NCBI RefSeq assembly: GCF_029870595.1
Contig: NZ_JAPDIR010000007.1
Coordinates: 164,586-228,585, forward strand
Length of the DNA: 64,000 nucleotides
Reading direction: 5' to 3'
From: Sphingomonas sp. CBMAI 2297
GTDB taxonomy: Bacteria > Pseudomonadota > Alphaproteobacteria > Sphingomonadales > Sphingomonadaceae
Position numbers and translations under genes: made by a program. How positions within the stretch are numbered: the stretch's first letter is position 1; every line of letters begins with the position of its first letter. Below, one piece after another: positions 46,794 through 56,373 of the stretch. The notes below the pieces were generated by a model that was given only the letters and a program-made list of their open reading frames with translations, had not been told where the DNA came from and did not search any database.

Positions 46794-47924
46794 TTAGGTA
46801 ACCACCAGCTCGCGCAGGATCGCCTCGAGCACCGGCATCCCCGCATCGGTCACGATCAGCCGGCTGCCGGCGCGGGCGATCAGGCCCTGCGCCTCCATTC
46901 CTGCCAGCGCCTTCAGGTCGAGCGGGGCGTCCGGCACCCCGGCCAGGTCGACGCCCTCGGCCAGGCGCAGGCCCATCAGCAGCGCCTCGACACCGCGGTC
47001 GTGCGGGTCGAGCGGATCCTCGCGCTCGATGCCATGGCCGTTGCGCGCGATCGCCGCGAGCCAGTTCTCGGGCTTCTTGCGCCGCAGCGTGGCCATGCCG
47101 TTCCGCCGGCCATGCGCGCCGGGGCCGACGCCCGCATAGTCGCCATAGCGCCAATAGGTGAGGTTGTGCCGGCTCTCCGCCCCGGGCCGGGCATGGTTGG
47201 AGACTTCATAGGCCGGCAGCCCTGCGGCCGTGGCGATCGCGCGGGTCGCCTCGAACAGGTCGGCCGCCGCGTCGGGATCATAGGCGGCGAGCTCGCCCTT
47301 CTCGAACAGCGTGGCGAATCGCGTGCCGGGCTCGATGGTGAGCTGGTAGAGCGAGAGATGCTCGGTGCCGAAGGACAGGGCGCGGCGCAGCTCCGCCTCC
47401 CAGCCGGCCAGCGTCTGGCCCGGCCGGGCATAGATCAGGTCGAAGCTGACCCGGCCAAAGGCGCGCTGCGCAGTCGCCAGCGCCGCCAGCCCCTCGTTGA
47501 CGCCGTGCGCCCGGCCGAGGAAGCGCAGATCGGCATCGTCGAGCGCCTGCAATCCCAGCGAGACGCGGTTCACCCCGGCCGAAGCGATGTCGGCGAAGCG
47601 CGCGGCTTCCACGGAGGAGGGATTGGCCTCGAGCGTGATCTCGATGCCGGGGGCGAAGCCCCAATGCGCCTCGGCCGCCTCGATCACCGCGGCGACCGTC
47701 TCGGGCGGCATCAGCGAAGGCGTGCCGCCGCCGAAGAAGATCGAGCCGAGCCGGCGGCCGGGCAATGCGGCGGCCTCATGCGCCAGGTCGGCGAGCATGG
47801 CGGCGCGCCACGCGGCCTGGTCGACGCTCTCGCGGACATGGCTGTTGAAGTCGCAATAGGGGCATTTCGACACGCAGAACGGCCAGTGCACATAGAGTGC
47901 GAGAGGGGCGGGGGTGTCGGTCAT
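46794..47924 (-). CDS. hemW: Radical SAM heme chaperone HemW
   Basis: 376-residue HemN-like radical SAM protein; HemW is a heme-transfer chaperone, not a coproporphyrinogen oxidase. The cluster motif is CVSKCPYCDF (CxxxCxxC). The start ALYVHWPFC, then FFGGGTPSL, EANPSS, NRVSLGLQAL and GPGAHGRR are HemW-like. ATG 47924 is chosen by family; the frame is open to 48029 through repeats. It lies downstream of tRNA-Gly in the same direction. Confidence 0.92.
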   Translation of the reverse strand: MTDTPAPLALYVHWPFCVSKCPYCDFNSHVRESVDQAAWRAAMLADLAHEAAALPGRRLGSIFFGGGTPSLMPPETVAAVIEAAEAHWGFAPGIEITLEANPSSVEAARFADIASAGVNRVSLGLQALDDADLRFLGRAHGVNEGLAALATAQRAFGRVSFDLIYARPGQTLAGWEAELRRALSFGTEHLSLYQLTIEPGTRFATLFEKGELAAYDPDAAADLFEATRAIATAAGLPAYEVSNHARPGAESRHNLTYWRYGDYAGVGPGAHGRRNGMATLRRKKPENWLAAIARNGHGIEREDPLDPHDRGVEALLMGLRLAEGVDLAGVPDAPLDLKALAGMEAQGLIARAGSRLIVTDAGMPVLEAILRELVVT

Positions 47925-47938
47925 CGCTTGAAGGGGCT

Positions 47939-47963
47939 TGGAGCGGGTAACGGGAATCGAACC
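47939..47963 (-). repeat. 25-bp duplicate of the tRNA-Gly 3' end
   Basis: These 25 bases repeat exactly the 3' end of the tRNA-Gly gene (48058-48082), including CCA, the acceptor strand and most of the T arm. The copy is 119 bases away and ends 14 bases before hemW. Such a duplication is what integration at a tRNA gene, or a local duplication, leaves behind. Confidence 0.8.
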
Positions 47964-47969
47964 ACTAGC

Positions 47970-48032
47970 GTAGCCCGGCAGGGCGGAGCGCCACAAGGAC
48001 GTGTAGCCCGGCAGGGCGGAGCGCCACAAGGA
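47970..48032. repeat. Two tandem 30-bp repeats between the tRNA-Gly copies
   Basis: A 30-base unit beginning GTAGCCCGGCAGGGCGGAGC occurs at 47970-47999 and again, identical, at 48003-48032 (period 33). A degraded third trace (CCGGGCAGG) follows near 48043. It lies wholly between the two copies of the tRNA end. Confidence 0.8.
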
Positions 48033-48057
48033 ACACGGGTTCGCCGGGCAGGAAGGC

Positions 48058-48131
48058 TGGAGCGGGTAACGGGAATCGAACCCGTGTATTCAGCTTGGAA
48101 GGCTGCTGCACTACCATTGTGCTATACCCGC
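48058..48131 (-). tRNA. tRNA-Gly (anticodon TCC)
   Basis: The 74 bases fold as a cloverleaf with acceptor GCGGGTA/TACCCGC, encoded CCA, D arm AGCACAATGGTAGTGC, anticodon loop CTTCCAA (anticodon TCC) and T arm with GGTTCGATTCC. Confidence 0.96.
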
Positions 48132-48181
48132 GAGCCGAGGGCCGAGTGCCACAGCCGCCCCCGGCCGGTCAACCTCGCAGG

Positions 48182-48964
48182 CTATTTCCCGGTGAAGTTC
48201 GGCTTGCGCTTCTGGAGGAAGGCCAGGCCGCCCTCCATGGAATCGGCGGTGCCGCGCGCGCTGCGCTGGTGGTTGGCCTCCATCGCCAGCGTTTCCTCCA
48301 GCGTCGATTCGAGCGCCTGGCCGATGCCGCGGCGGATCAGGCCGAGCGCCATGGTGGGCCCGGCGGCGAGGCGGGCGGCGAGCGCAAGCGCCTCATGCTC
48401 GAGCTGCTCGTCCGAGACGACGCTGTGCACCAGGCCCCAGTCGCGCGCCTTGGTCGCGGGCAGCTTCTCGCCCAGCAGCATCATCTCCGCCGCGCGCGAG
48501 CGGCCGACCAGGCGCGGCAGCAGCCAGGTCGCCCCGCCATCGGGGACCAGGCCGATATTGACGAAGGCCTGGAGGAAATAGCCGGTGTCGCTCGCCACGC
48601 AGAAATCGGCGGCCAGCGCCAGGCTGCAGCCGATGCCCGCGGCGGGCCCGCGCACCGCGCTCACCACCGGCACGCCCAGCCGCGCGACGGCAAGGATCGT
48701 GGGATTGTAGTGATCGGTCAGCGCGGCATGCGTCGCCGCCGCCGGATCGCCCGAGGCGAGCGCGCCGCTCGCCACGTCGGCACCCGAGCAGAAGGCGCGG
48801 CCGGCCCCCTGGAACAGCACCGCGCGGGCGCCGTCCAGCCGGGCCAGCGCGTCGCGGATCTCGTCGAACATCGCGGGCGGCGCGGCGTTGAGCCGATCGG
48901 GCCGGTTGAGCGTGATCACCAGCACGTCGCCGGCCCGCTCGGTCAGGATCATCTCGTACGCCAT
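48182..48964 (-). CDS. Enoyl-CoA hydratase/isomerase
   Basis: 260-residue crotonase-fold enzyme. The oxyanion-hole segments are FCSGADVASG (58-67) and AVRGPAAGIGCSLALAADF (about 104-122). GLVPDGGATWLLPRLVGRSR carries aspartate where hydratases have the second catalytic Glu, as in the PaaG-type isomerases. ISO/hydratase activity and substrate are therefore open. It stands apart from other fatty-acid genes. Confidence 0.88.
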   Translation of the reverse strand: MAYEMILTERAGDVLVITLNRPDRLNAAPPAMFDEIRDALARLDGARAVLFQGAGRAFCSGADVASGALASGDPAAATHAALTDHYNPTILAVARLGVPVVSAVRGPAAGIGCSLALAADFCVASDTGYFLQAFVNIGLVPDGGATWLLPRLVGRSRAAEMMLLGEKLPATKARDWGLVHSVVSDEQLEHEALALAARLAAGPTMALGLIRRGIGQALESTLEETLAMEANHQRSARGTADSMEGGLAFLQKRKPNFTGK

Positions 48965-49035
48965 CCGCCACTCCCGTTTCGCTTCGCAACCGATAGCGGG
49001 GAAGGAGGGAGGGTGGAAGGGTGAGCCAGATGACG

Positions 49036-50469
49036 CTACGGCGCGGCCACTTGCGGCCCCGAAGGCGTGACCGTCAGCAGCGAATCGCCGCCGAGCGTGC
49101 GGTAGAGCGTCACCAGGTTGGTCGCCTCGATCAGCCGAGCGTTCACCAGTCCGCGCTGGGCGGAATAATAGGAGCGCTGCGCGACCAGGCTGGCCAGGAA
49201 ATTGTCGATCCCGCCGCGATAGCGCGTGTCGGCGAGGCGATAATTGTCCTGGGCCGCGGCCAGGTTGGCCGTGTCGGCCTTGAGCTGATCGGCGATGGTG
49301 CCGCGCCGGGCCAGGGCGTCGGCGACTTCGCGGAAGGCGGTCTGGATCGCCTTTTCGTAGCTGGCGAGCGCCGCGTCGCGCTGGGCCTCGCTCCGCTCCA
49401 CGCCCGCGCGGCCGGCACCGGCGTTGAAGATCGGATAGCTGGCGCTCGCGCCGCCCGACCAGTTGAAGCCATTGCCCGAGAAGAGCCCGGTCAGCGCGTT
49501 GCTGGCAAAGCCGAGCAGCCCGGTCAGCGAGATGCGCGGGAAGAGCGCGGCACGGGCGGCGCCGATCTGGGCATTGGCGGCGCGCAGCGTATATTCGGCC
49601 TGCACCACGTCGGGCCGGCGGAGCAGCACGCCCGAATCGACGCCGGCGGGCAGCTCGGCAACGGTGGGCGCGGCTTCCTCGATCGTGGAGGAGAGCAGCG
49701 TGGCATCGATCTCGGCGCCGACCAGCAGCCGGAGCGCGTTGACGTCCTGCGCCAGCGCGGTCTTCTGCGCCGCAACGTCGGACTGGGCGGTGGCAAGGAT
49801 CTGCCGCGCCTGGGCCAGGTCGGTGCGCGGCGCGATGCCGCCCTGCAGGCGCCGGTCGGTAAGCGCCACCGCGCGCTCGGCATTGGCTGCGGTGCTCTCG
49901 GCGATCGCGAGCAGGCTGGCGTCCGCCGCATGGTTGAGCCAGGCGGCGGCGATGTCGCCGATCAGCGTCAGCCGGGTGGCGCGCGCCGCCGCCTCGGTCG
50001 CGAACCAGCGGTCCTGCTCGGCGCGAGTGAGCGAGGCGACGCGGCCGAACAGGTCTAGCTCGAAGGCGGGTATGCTGACATTGCCCGAGAAGCTGGTGCG
50101 CGTGCCGCTGGTGGTGGCCGCCCCGGTGCTGCTGCCATGCGATGCGGTCGCGCCTGCGCCGGCATCGAGCCCGGGGAACCGGTCGGCGCGCTGGATGCGA
50201 TATTGCGCGCGCGCCGCGGCGATGTTGGCGGCGGCGATGCGCAGGTCGCGATTATTGGCCAGCGCCTGCTCGATCAGCTTCCGGAGGCGCGGATCCTTGA
50301 AGATGTCCTGCCAGGTGACGCTCGGCAGCGCCGCTTCGTCGGCCTTGAGATAGGCATCTCCCACCGGCCATCCGGGCGGCACCGGGGCTTCGGGCCGGGC
50401 ATATTTCGGCTCCATCGAGCAGCCGGCGAGCGCCGTGCCGAGGAACAGGGTCAGAACCGTGCGCTTCAT
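49036..50469 (-). CDS. RND efflux outer-membrane factor (OprM/NodT family)
   Basis: 477-residue lipoprotein channel; lipobox LAGC with C17. Two OEP repeats with long helices are visible: TWQDIFKDPRLRKLIEQALA, NIAAARAQYRIQRADRFPGL, and later LRAANAQIGAARAALFPRIS and NAGAGRAGVERSEAQRDAAL. It completes the tripartite pump. Its ATG overlaps the permease stop (ATGA). Confidence 0.94.
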   Translation of the reverse strand: MKRTVLTLFLGTALAGCSMEPKYARPEAPVPPGWPVGDAYLKADEAALPSVTWQDIFKDPRLRKLIEQALANNRDLRIAAANIAAARAQYRIQRADRFPGLDAGAGATASHGSSTGAATTSGTRTSFSGNVSIPAFELDLFGRVASLTRAEQDRWFATEAAARATRLTLIGDIAAAWLNHAADASLLAIAESTAANAERAVALTDRRLQGGIAPRTDLAQARQILATAQSDVAAQKTALAQDVNALRLLVGAEIDATLLSSTIEEAAPTVAELPAGVDSGVLLRRPDVVQAEYTLRAANAQIGAARAALFPRISLTGLLGFASNALTGLFSGNGFNWSGGASASYPIFNAGAGRAGVERSEAQRDAALASYEKAIQTAFREVADALARRGTIADQLKADTANLAAAQDNYRLADTRYRGGIDNFLASLVAQRSYYSAQRGLVNARLIEATNLVTLYRTLGGDSLLTVTPSGPQVAAP

Positions 50470-53400
50470 GCCTGCGCCTCCCGCTTGCGGGCCCGCCGTT
50501 CGCGCAGCGCCTTGAGCGCGTCGCGCACGCCGCGGCGGACGAGCACGAAGAACAGCGGGATGTAGAAGATGGCGAGGATCAGCGCGGTGAGCATGCCGCC
50601 GATCACCGCGGTGCCGATCGCGATGCGGCTGTTGGCGCCGGCACCGGTGGAGATCGCCAGCGGCAGCACGCCGAAGATGAAGGCCAGGCTGGTCATCACG
50701 ATCGGGCGGAAGCGGATGCGCGCGGCCTCGATCGCGGCCTCGATCACGCGCTTGCCCTCCTTTTCGGCGCGTTCGGCGAACTCGATCATCAGGATGGCGT
50801 TCTTCACCGCCAGGCCCATCGTCGTGAGCAGGCCGATCTGCAGATAGACGTCGTTCTGAAGCCCGCGCAGCGTCACCGCGAACACCGCGCCGATCAGGCC
50901 GAGCGGCACCACCAGCATCGCGGCGACGGGGATCGACCAGCTCTCGTACAGCGCCGCCAGGCACAGGAACACGATGAGCAGCGAGACGCCGTAGAGCAGC
51001 GGCGCCTGCCCGCCGGCCAGCCGCTCCTGATAGGAGAGGCCGGCCCAGGCGATGCTGGTGCCCGGGATCTGCGCGGCGAGCGTCTCCATGCGCTTCATCG
51101 CGTCGCCCGAGCTCTTGCCCGGCGCGGGCTGGCCTTGGAACTCGAAGGAGGAGATGCCCTGGAAGCGCGAGACGGTGGTCGGCGCGGTCGCCCAGCTGAT
51201 CGTGGCGAAGGAAGAGAAGGGCGTCATCTTGCCGTCGGCACCGCGCACGAACCATTCGCCCAGATTCTTGGGATCGGCGCGATAGGGCGCGTCGCCCTGG
51301 ACGAAGACGCGCTTCACCCGGCCGCGATCGATGAAGTCGTTGACGTAGCGGCCGCCCCAGGCGGTCGACAGCGTGTTGTTGACGTCCGCCTGGGTGAGGC
51401 CCAGCGCGGCGAGCTTCTCCTGGTCGATCTGGATGTTGAGCGTGGAGACGTCGGGCAGGTCGGACAGGCGCACGGCCTGGAGGTCCGGATCGGCATTGGC
51501 CGCGGCGAGCAGCTTGTCGCGGGCCGCCACGAAGTCGGTGCGCGACATGCCGCTGGTGTTCTGCAGCTCGAGCGTGAAGCCGTTCGACTGGCCCAGGCCG
51601 CGGATCGCGGGCGGCACCAGCGCGAAGACCTGGGCGTCGCGGAAGTTGCGGAAGGCGCCGGCGGCGCGCTGGACGATCGCGTCGGCGCCGTTCTCCTTGC
51701 CGGGGCGATCGTCCCAGGAGACGAAGTTGACGAAGCCCTGGCCGGTATTCTGGCCGCTGGCGCCGCCGCCCCCGCCGCCGCCGGTGACGGTGAAGATGGT
51801 GCGGACGTTCCTGCCCTCCTGCTCGCGCAGATATTTCTCGACCGCGAGCTGGACTTCCTGGGTGCGGGCCTGGGTCGCGCCGGCGGGCAGGCGGAACTGC
51901 ACGCTGGCGGCGCCCTGGTCCTCGGTCGGCAGGAAGCCGGTGGGCAGGCGATAGAACATCAGCACCAGCACCGCGCAGGACAGCAGGTAGATCAGCAGGA
52001 AGATCCACTTGCGATCGACGACATAGGAAATGGTGCTGGTGTAGTGCTCGACCGTCCACTCGAAGCCCTGGTTGAACTTCGCCATGCCGGTGCGGGTCCA
52101 GCGGCCGAGAAAGGGCACGCGGCGCGAGAACCAGCCGCTGCCGGGCGCGGGCATGTCCTGCTTGCGCTTCAGCACCGTGGCGGTCAGCGCCGGGCTGAGG
52201 ATCAGCGCGACCAGCACCGACAGGACCATCGCCGAGACGATGGTGACCGAGAATTGCCGGTAGATCACGCCGGTCGATCCGCCGAAGAACGCCATCGGCA
52301 GGAACACGGCGGACAGCACCAGCGCGATCGCCACCAGCGCGATCTGGATCTGGTCCATCGACTTGATCGTCGCCTCGCGCGGAGTGAGGTCGGGGTCCTC
52401 CTCCATCAGGCGCTCGACATTCTCGACCACGACGATCGCGTCGTCGACGAGCAGGCCGATCACCAGCACGAGCCCGAACAGCGTGAGCGTGTTGATCGAA
52501 TAGCCGAGCGCGTAGAACACCGCGAAGGTGCCGAGCAGCACCACCGGCACCGCGATCATCGGCACCAGGGTCGCGCGCCAGCTCTGCAGGAACACGAACA
52601 TCACGATGACGACGAGGGCGATCGCCTCGCCCAGCGTCTTCACCACTTCCTCGATCGAGAGCTGGATGAACTCGGTGGTGTCGTTGGCATAGGCGTAGTT
52701 GAAGCCCTGCGGGAAATCCTTGGCCGCTTCCGCCACGGTCGCCTTGACCAGTTCCGCCGTCTTCAGCGCGTCGGCGCCCGGCGCGGTGCTGATCGCGATG
52801 CCCGAGCCGGGATGGCCGTTGACGCGGCTGACGGCGTTGTAGTTCTCCGCGCCCAGCTCGATCCGGGCGACGTCCTTCAGCAGCACGTGCGCGCCGCTGG
52901 TCTGGGTCTTCAGGATGATCTTGGCGAACTGCTCGGGCGTCTGCAGGCGCGACTGGGCGGTCACCGTCGCGTTCAGCATCTGGCTGGACGGCATCGGCTG
53001 GCCGCCGATCTCGCCGGCGGCGACCTCGGTGTTCTGGCTGGTGATCGCGGTCACCACGTCGCTCGGCATCAGGCCGTAGCTGGCGAGCGCCGAGGGGTTG
53101 AGCCAGATGCGCATCGCATAGGGCGAGCCGAACACGTTGACGTCGCCCACGCCCGGCAGGCGCGACAGCGTGTCCTGCAGGTTGGACGAGAGCCAGTCGG
53201 ACACGTCGCGATTGGTGCGCTTGTCGGTCTCGTCATAGACGCCGACGAGCAGCAGCGTGTCCGGGTTGGACTTGGTGACGCGCACGCCCTGCTGCTGCAC
53301 CTGGTTGGGCAGGCGCGAGAGCGCGGCCTGGACCTGGTTCTGCACCTGCACCTGGGCGATGTCGGGATCGGTGCCCTTGTTGAAGGTGGCGCTGATCGTC

Positions 53401-53663
53401 ACCTGCCCGCGCGAGGTGGACGAGGAGCTGAAATAGAGCAGCCCGTCGATGCCGGTCAGGTTCTGCTCGATGATCTGCGTCACCGAGTTCTGCACCGTCT
53501 CCGCCGACGCGCCGGGATAGGTGGCGCGGATGTTCACCTGGGGCGGCGCGATGTCGGGATATTGCGCGATCGGCAGCGAGAAGACCGCGCCTAGCCCCAT
53601 CAGCATGGTGATGATCGCGATCACCCAGGCGAAGATCGGGCGATCGATGAAGATGCGCGACAT
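50466..53663 (-). CDS. RND efflux permease (AcrB/MexB, HAE1 type)
   Basis: 1,065-residue proton-driven drug exporter. Start SRIFIDRPIFAWVIAIITML is typical. The proton relay aspartates are in GLLVDDAIVVVENVERL (about 405). Other blocks are LSRLPGVGDVNVFG, SGIAISTAPGADALKTAE, LGQSNGFTLELQN and AMLVVPLGLIGAVFAV. A poly-Gly stretch (GGGGGGGASG) sits in the second porter loop. Six bases follow the adaptor stop. Confidence 0.97.
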   Translation of the reverse strand: MSRIFIDRPIFAWVIAIITMLMGLGAVFSLPIAQYPDIAPPQVNIRATYPGASAETVQNSVTQIIEQNLTGIDGLLYFSSSSTSRGQVTISATFNKGTDPDIAQVQVQNQVQAALSRLPNQVQQQGVRVTKSNPDTLLLVGVYDETDKRTNRDVSDWLSSNLQDTLSRLPGVGDVNVFGSPYAMRIWLNPSALASYGLMPSDVVTAITSQNTEVAAGEIGGQPMPSSQMLNATVTAQSRLQTPEQFAKIILKTQTSGAHVLLKDVARIELGAENYNAVSRVNGHPGSGIAISTAPGADALKTAELVKATVAEAAKDFPQGFNYAYANDTTEFIQLSIEEVVKTLGEAIALVVIVMFVFLQSWRATLVPMIAVPVVLLGTFAVFYALGYSINTLTLFGLVLVIGLLVDDAIVVVENVERLMEEDPDLTPREATIKSMDQIQIALVAIALVLSAVFLPMAFFGGSTGVIYRQFSVTIVSAMVLSVLVALILSPALTATVLKRKQDMPAPGSGWFSRRVPFLGRWTRTGMAKFNQGFEWTVEHYTSTISYVVDRKWIFLLIYLLSCAVLVLMFYRLPTGFLPTEDQGAASVQFRLPAGATQARTQEVQLAVEKYLREQEGRNVRTIFTVTGGGGGGGASGQNTGQGFVNFVSWDDRPGKENGADAIVQRAAGAFRNFRDAQVFALVPPAIRGLGQSNGFTLELQNTSGMSRTDFVAARDKLLAAANADPDLQAVRLSDLPDVSTLNIQIDQEKLAALGLTQADVNNTLSTAWGGRYVNDFIDRGRVKRVFVQGDAPYRADPKNLGEWFVRGADGKMTPFSSFATISWATAPTTVSRFQGISSFEFQGQPAPGKSSGDAMKRMETLAAQIPGTSIAWAGLSYQERLAGGQAPLLYGVSLLIVFLCLAALYESWSIPVAAMLVVPLGLIGAVFAVTLRGLQNDVYLQIGLLTTMGLAVKNAILMIEFAERAEKEGKRVIEAAIEAARIRFRPIVMTSLAFIFGVLPLAISTGAGANSRIAIGTAVIGGMLTALILAIFYIPLFFVLVRRGVRDALKALRERRARKREAQA

Positions 53664-53669
53664 GGGTGC

Positions 53670-54881
53670 TCAGCCGCCCTTCGACTTGGAGGCGCCGGCG
53701 CCCTGGTCCTTGCGGGGCGGCTCGATCTTCTGCGGCGTGTCGGCCGGGACCGGGCGGATATCGGCATTGGGCTTCAGGTTGGCGATGCCCTGGGTGATCA
53801 CCTTGTCGCCGGGGTTGAGCCCCTGGGTGATGACCCAGAAGGCGCCCTGGGTGCGCTCGGCGGTGACGTCGCGGCGCACCGCCTTGTTGTCCGGGCCGAC
53901 GACCCAGAGCTGGGCGGCGCCCCTGGCGTCGCGCGACACGGCCTGTTGCGGCACCAGATAGGCGCGGGTGTCGATCGCCTGGGTGAAGACCGCGCGGACG
54001 AACATGCCCGGCAGCAGCAGCCCCTCGGGATTGGCGAAGCGGGCGCGCAGCGTGACGGTGCCGGTATTCTGGTCGACCATCACCTCGGAGAATTCGACGG
54101 TGCCGGTGGTGCCATATTCGCTGCCGTCCTCGAGCTTGAGGCGCACGGCGGCGCTGCCCGGCGTCACGCCCTGCTGGGCGAGCGCGCGGCGCAGCGCGAG
54201 CAGCTCGCCGCTCGATTGCTGGATGTCGACGAAGATCGGGTCGAGCCGCTGGATCACCGCGAGCGGATCGGCCTGGTTGGTCGTCACCAGCGCGCCCTCG
54301 GTGACGAGCGAGCGGCCGATGCGGCCGGTGATCGGCGCGGGGACGCGGGTGAAGTGCAGGTTGATCCGCGCGGTGCGCAGCTGCGCGCCCGTCTGGGCGA
54401 CCTGCGCGCGCGCCTGGCGGGCGGCGGCCGTGGCGTCGGTATAATCCTGCTTCGACACGGCCTCCGCCTCGGCGAGCGGCTTGTAGCGATCCGCCCGGAT
54501 CCGCGTCGCCTCGGCATTGGCCTGGGCGTTCTGCAGGCTGGCCGCCGCTTCGGCGACGCTGGCGGAATAGAGGCTGGGGTCGATCTGGTAGAGCGTCTGC
54601 CCCTGGCGGACGATCGAGCCCTCGGTGAAGAAGCGCTTGCGGACGATCCCGGCCACCTGGGGCCGGACCTCGGAGGCCTGATAGGGATTCACTCGCCCGG
54701 TCAGTTCCGCGACCACCGGCACCTGGCCCGGCTGGACCACCACGAAGCCCACCTGGGGCGGGCCCCCGGCGCCCTTTTTCTGCGCGGTCTGGCCGCCGCT
54801 CCCGCAGGATGCGAGGAGCAGCGTGGTGGCGAGCAGGGCAAAGGAAGGTCGGCACGCGCCGCCAGGGGTGATTCGGTGCAA
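53670..54881 (-). CDS. RND periplasmic adaptor lipoprotein (AcrA/MexA family)
   Basis: Membrane-fusion protein joining permease and outer channel. The lipobox is LLLASC. The lipoyl/hairpin/barrel order is clear: YQASEVRPQVAGIVRKRFFT, EGSIVRQGQTLYQID, coiled-coil hairpin with LQNAQANAEATRIRADRYKP, then PAPITGRIGRSLVTEGALV and GLLLPGMFVRAVF. The end is Lys/Gly-rich. The start is uncertain: no ATG or GTG precedes the signal in frame nearby, so TTG 54881 (403 residues) is proposed. It is the first gene of the efflux operon; no regulator gene is adjacent. Confidence 0.88.
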   Translation of the reverse strand: MHRITPGGACRPSFALLATTLLLASCGSGGQTAQKKGAGGPPQVGFVVVQPGQVPVVAELTGRVNPYQASEVRPQVAGIVRKRFFTEGSIVRQGQTLYQIDPSLYSASVAEAAASLQNAQANAEATRIRADRYKPLAEAEAVSKQDYTDATAAARQARAQVAQTGAQLRTARINLHFTRVPAPITGRIGRSLVTEGALVTTNQADPLAVIQRLDPIFVDIQQSSGELLALRRALAQQGVTPGSAAVRLKLEDGSEYGTTGTVEFSEVMVDQNTGTVTLRARFANPEGLLLPGMFVRAVFTQAIDTRAYLVPQQAVSRDARGAAQLWVVGPDNKAVRRDVTAERTQGAFWVITQGLNPGDKVITQGIANLKPNADIRPVPADTPQKIEPPRKDQGAGASKSKGG

Positions 54882-55131
54882 TTCTTCAACCCGGATCAGG
54901 GCGCCGACTCGGGCGCGGTTCTTGTGACGAATGCTCTTGGGCAGCGCCTTGTGCAGGTGCAACACAAGAAATGTGCCGGAAACGCGAAACACCCCTCCGG
55001 CAGACGGCAGGTTTCCACGATTGGATACACGGCGCAACAATTGCCCGTTCGTTGCAAGGTTCCCTGCGGTTATGGCATCCCCGCAATCTCGTTGCGGCCC
55101 GGGCCGAACCGGCCTATTGGCGCGCGCCAAT
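54882..55131. promoter_or_regulatory. Divergent control region between the efflux operon and hisS
   Basis: About 250 bases that must promote the RND operon leftward and hisS rightward. CTTGTG (54948-54953) and CACAAG (54963-54968) make a short inverted repeat that may be a repressor site. No coding frame is supported here. Confidence 0.5.
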
Positions 55132-55132
55132 A
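55115..55132. promoter_or_regulatory. 18-base perfect palindrome over the hisS start
   Basis: TATTGGCGC is followed directly by GCGCCAATA; the final A is the first base of the hisS ATG. It could be a repressor site or a small hairpin that hides the start codon. There is no clear Shine-Dalgarno sequence before hisS. Confidence 0.6.
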
Positions 55133-56373
55133 TGGCACGCATCGAAACGCCCAACCGCATCCGGGGCACCCAGGACATTTTCGGCGAGGATCAGCGCAGG
55201 TTCGCCCGCGTCCTCGAGACCTTCGACCATGTCCGCAAGCTCTATTGCTTCCAGCGCGTCGACATCCCGGTGTTCGAAGCGACGGGCGTGTTCGCCCGCT
55301 CGATGGGCGAGACCAGCGACGTCGTCTCGAAGGAGATGTACACGTTCGAGGACAAGGGCGGCGACCTGATCACGCTGCGCCCCGAATTCACCGCCGGCAT
55401 CTGCCGCGCCTATGTCACCGAGGGCTGGCAGCAATATGCGCCGCTCAAGCTCGTCACCAGCGGCCCGGTGTTCCGCTACGAGCGCCCGCAAAAGGGCCGC
55501 TTCCGCCAGTTCCACCAGCTCGACGCCGAGATCCTCGGCGCCGCCGAGCCGGCCGCCGACGTGGAGCTGCTCGTCCTTGCCGACCAGCTGCTGCGCGAGC
55601 TGGGCATCGAGGGCGTCACCCTCCAGCTCAACACGCTGGGCGACGCGGAAACGCGCGACGCCTGGCGCACCGCGCTGGTCGCGCATTTCGCGGCGCACCG
55701 GGACCAGCTGAGCGAGGACAGCCTCGTCCGGCTCGAGAAGAACCCGATGCGCATCCTCGATTCGAAGGACCCGCAGGACCGCCCGATCGCCGAGAGCGCG
55801 CCGGACATCGACGCCTATCTGACCGCGGAGGCCGCGGCCTTCTTCAAGGCCGTCACCGACGGGCTCGACGCGGCCGGGGTGCAATGGACGCGCAACAGCC
55901 GCCTGGTGCGCGGGCTCGATTATTACCGCCACACCGCCTTCGAGTTCGTCACCGACCGGCTGGGCGCGCAGGGCACGGTGCTGGCCGGCGGCCGCTATGA
56001 CGGGCTGGTCGGCAATCTCGGCGGCCCCGAGACGCCGGGCGTGGGCTGGGCGGCGGGCGTCGAGCGGCTGGGGATGCTGATCGCCGAGCCGGCGGCGGAG
56101 CGCATGCAGGTGGCCGTCGTCGTCGAGGCGGCGGGCAGCGAAGCGGCCGCGATCGGCCTGCTGGCGGGGCTGCGCAACGCGGGCATCAGCGCCGAGCTGT
56201 TCGCGAGCGGCAGCCCCAGGAAGCGCTATGACCGCGCGATGAAGGCGAACCCGGCGATGACGGTCTCGTTCCAGCAGCGCGACGGCGAGGTATCGATCGC
56301 GCAGCGCGTGATCGACGGCGACGGGGTGGATGCCGACGCGGTCGCGACGCTGGTCTCGGGCGCCGCCCGATGA
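55132..56373 (+). CDS. hisS: Histidyl-tRNA synthetase
   Basis: 413-residue class II synthetase. Motif 1 region [19 protein letters not shown], motif 2 [20 protein letters not shown], histidine loop [15 protein letters not shown], and motif 3 [14 protein letters not shown] are all present. The family's C-terminal anticodon domain is shortened (about 90 residues) but complete. Its TGA overlaps the prfA ATG. Confidence 0.97.
   Translation: MARIETPNRIRGTQDIFGEDQRRFARVLETFDHVRKLYCFQRVDIPVFEATGVFARSMGETSDVVSKEMYTFEDKGGDLITLRPEFTAGICRAYVTEGWQQYAPLKLVTSGPVFRYERPQKGRFRQFHQLDAEILGAAEPAADVELLVLADQLLRELGIEGVTLQLNTLGDAETRDAWRTALVAHFAAHRDQLSEDSLVRLEKNPMRILDSKDPQDRPIAESAPDIDAYLTAEAAAFFKAVTDGLDAAGVQWTRNSRLVRGLDYYRHTAFEFVTDRLGAQGTVLAGGRYDGLVGNLGGPETPGVGWAAGVERLGMLIAEPAAERMQVAVVVEAAGSEAAAIGLLAGLRNAGISAELFASGSPRKRYDRAMKANPAMTVSFQQRDGEVSIAQRVIDGDGVDADAVATLVSGAAR

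Noticed and set aside
47970..48032. Two 30-bp units 3 bp apart considered as a CRISPR
   Set aside because: A 3-base spacer and only two units do not fit a CRISPR array.
51135..53594. Open frame of 819 codons on plus
   Set aside because: Antisense to the RND permease. It is low in hydrophobic patterning and very rich in Arg, His, Asp and Gly.
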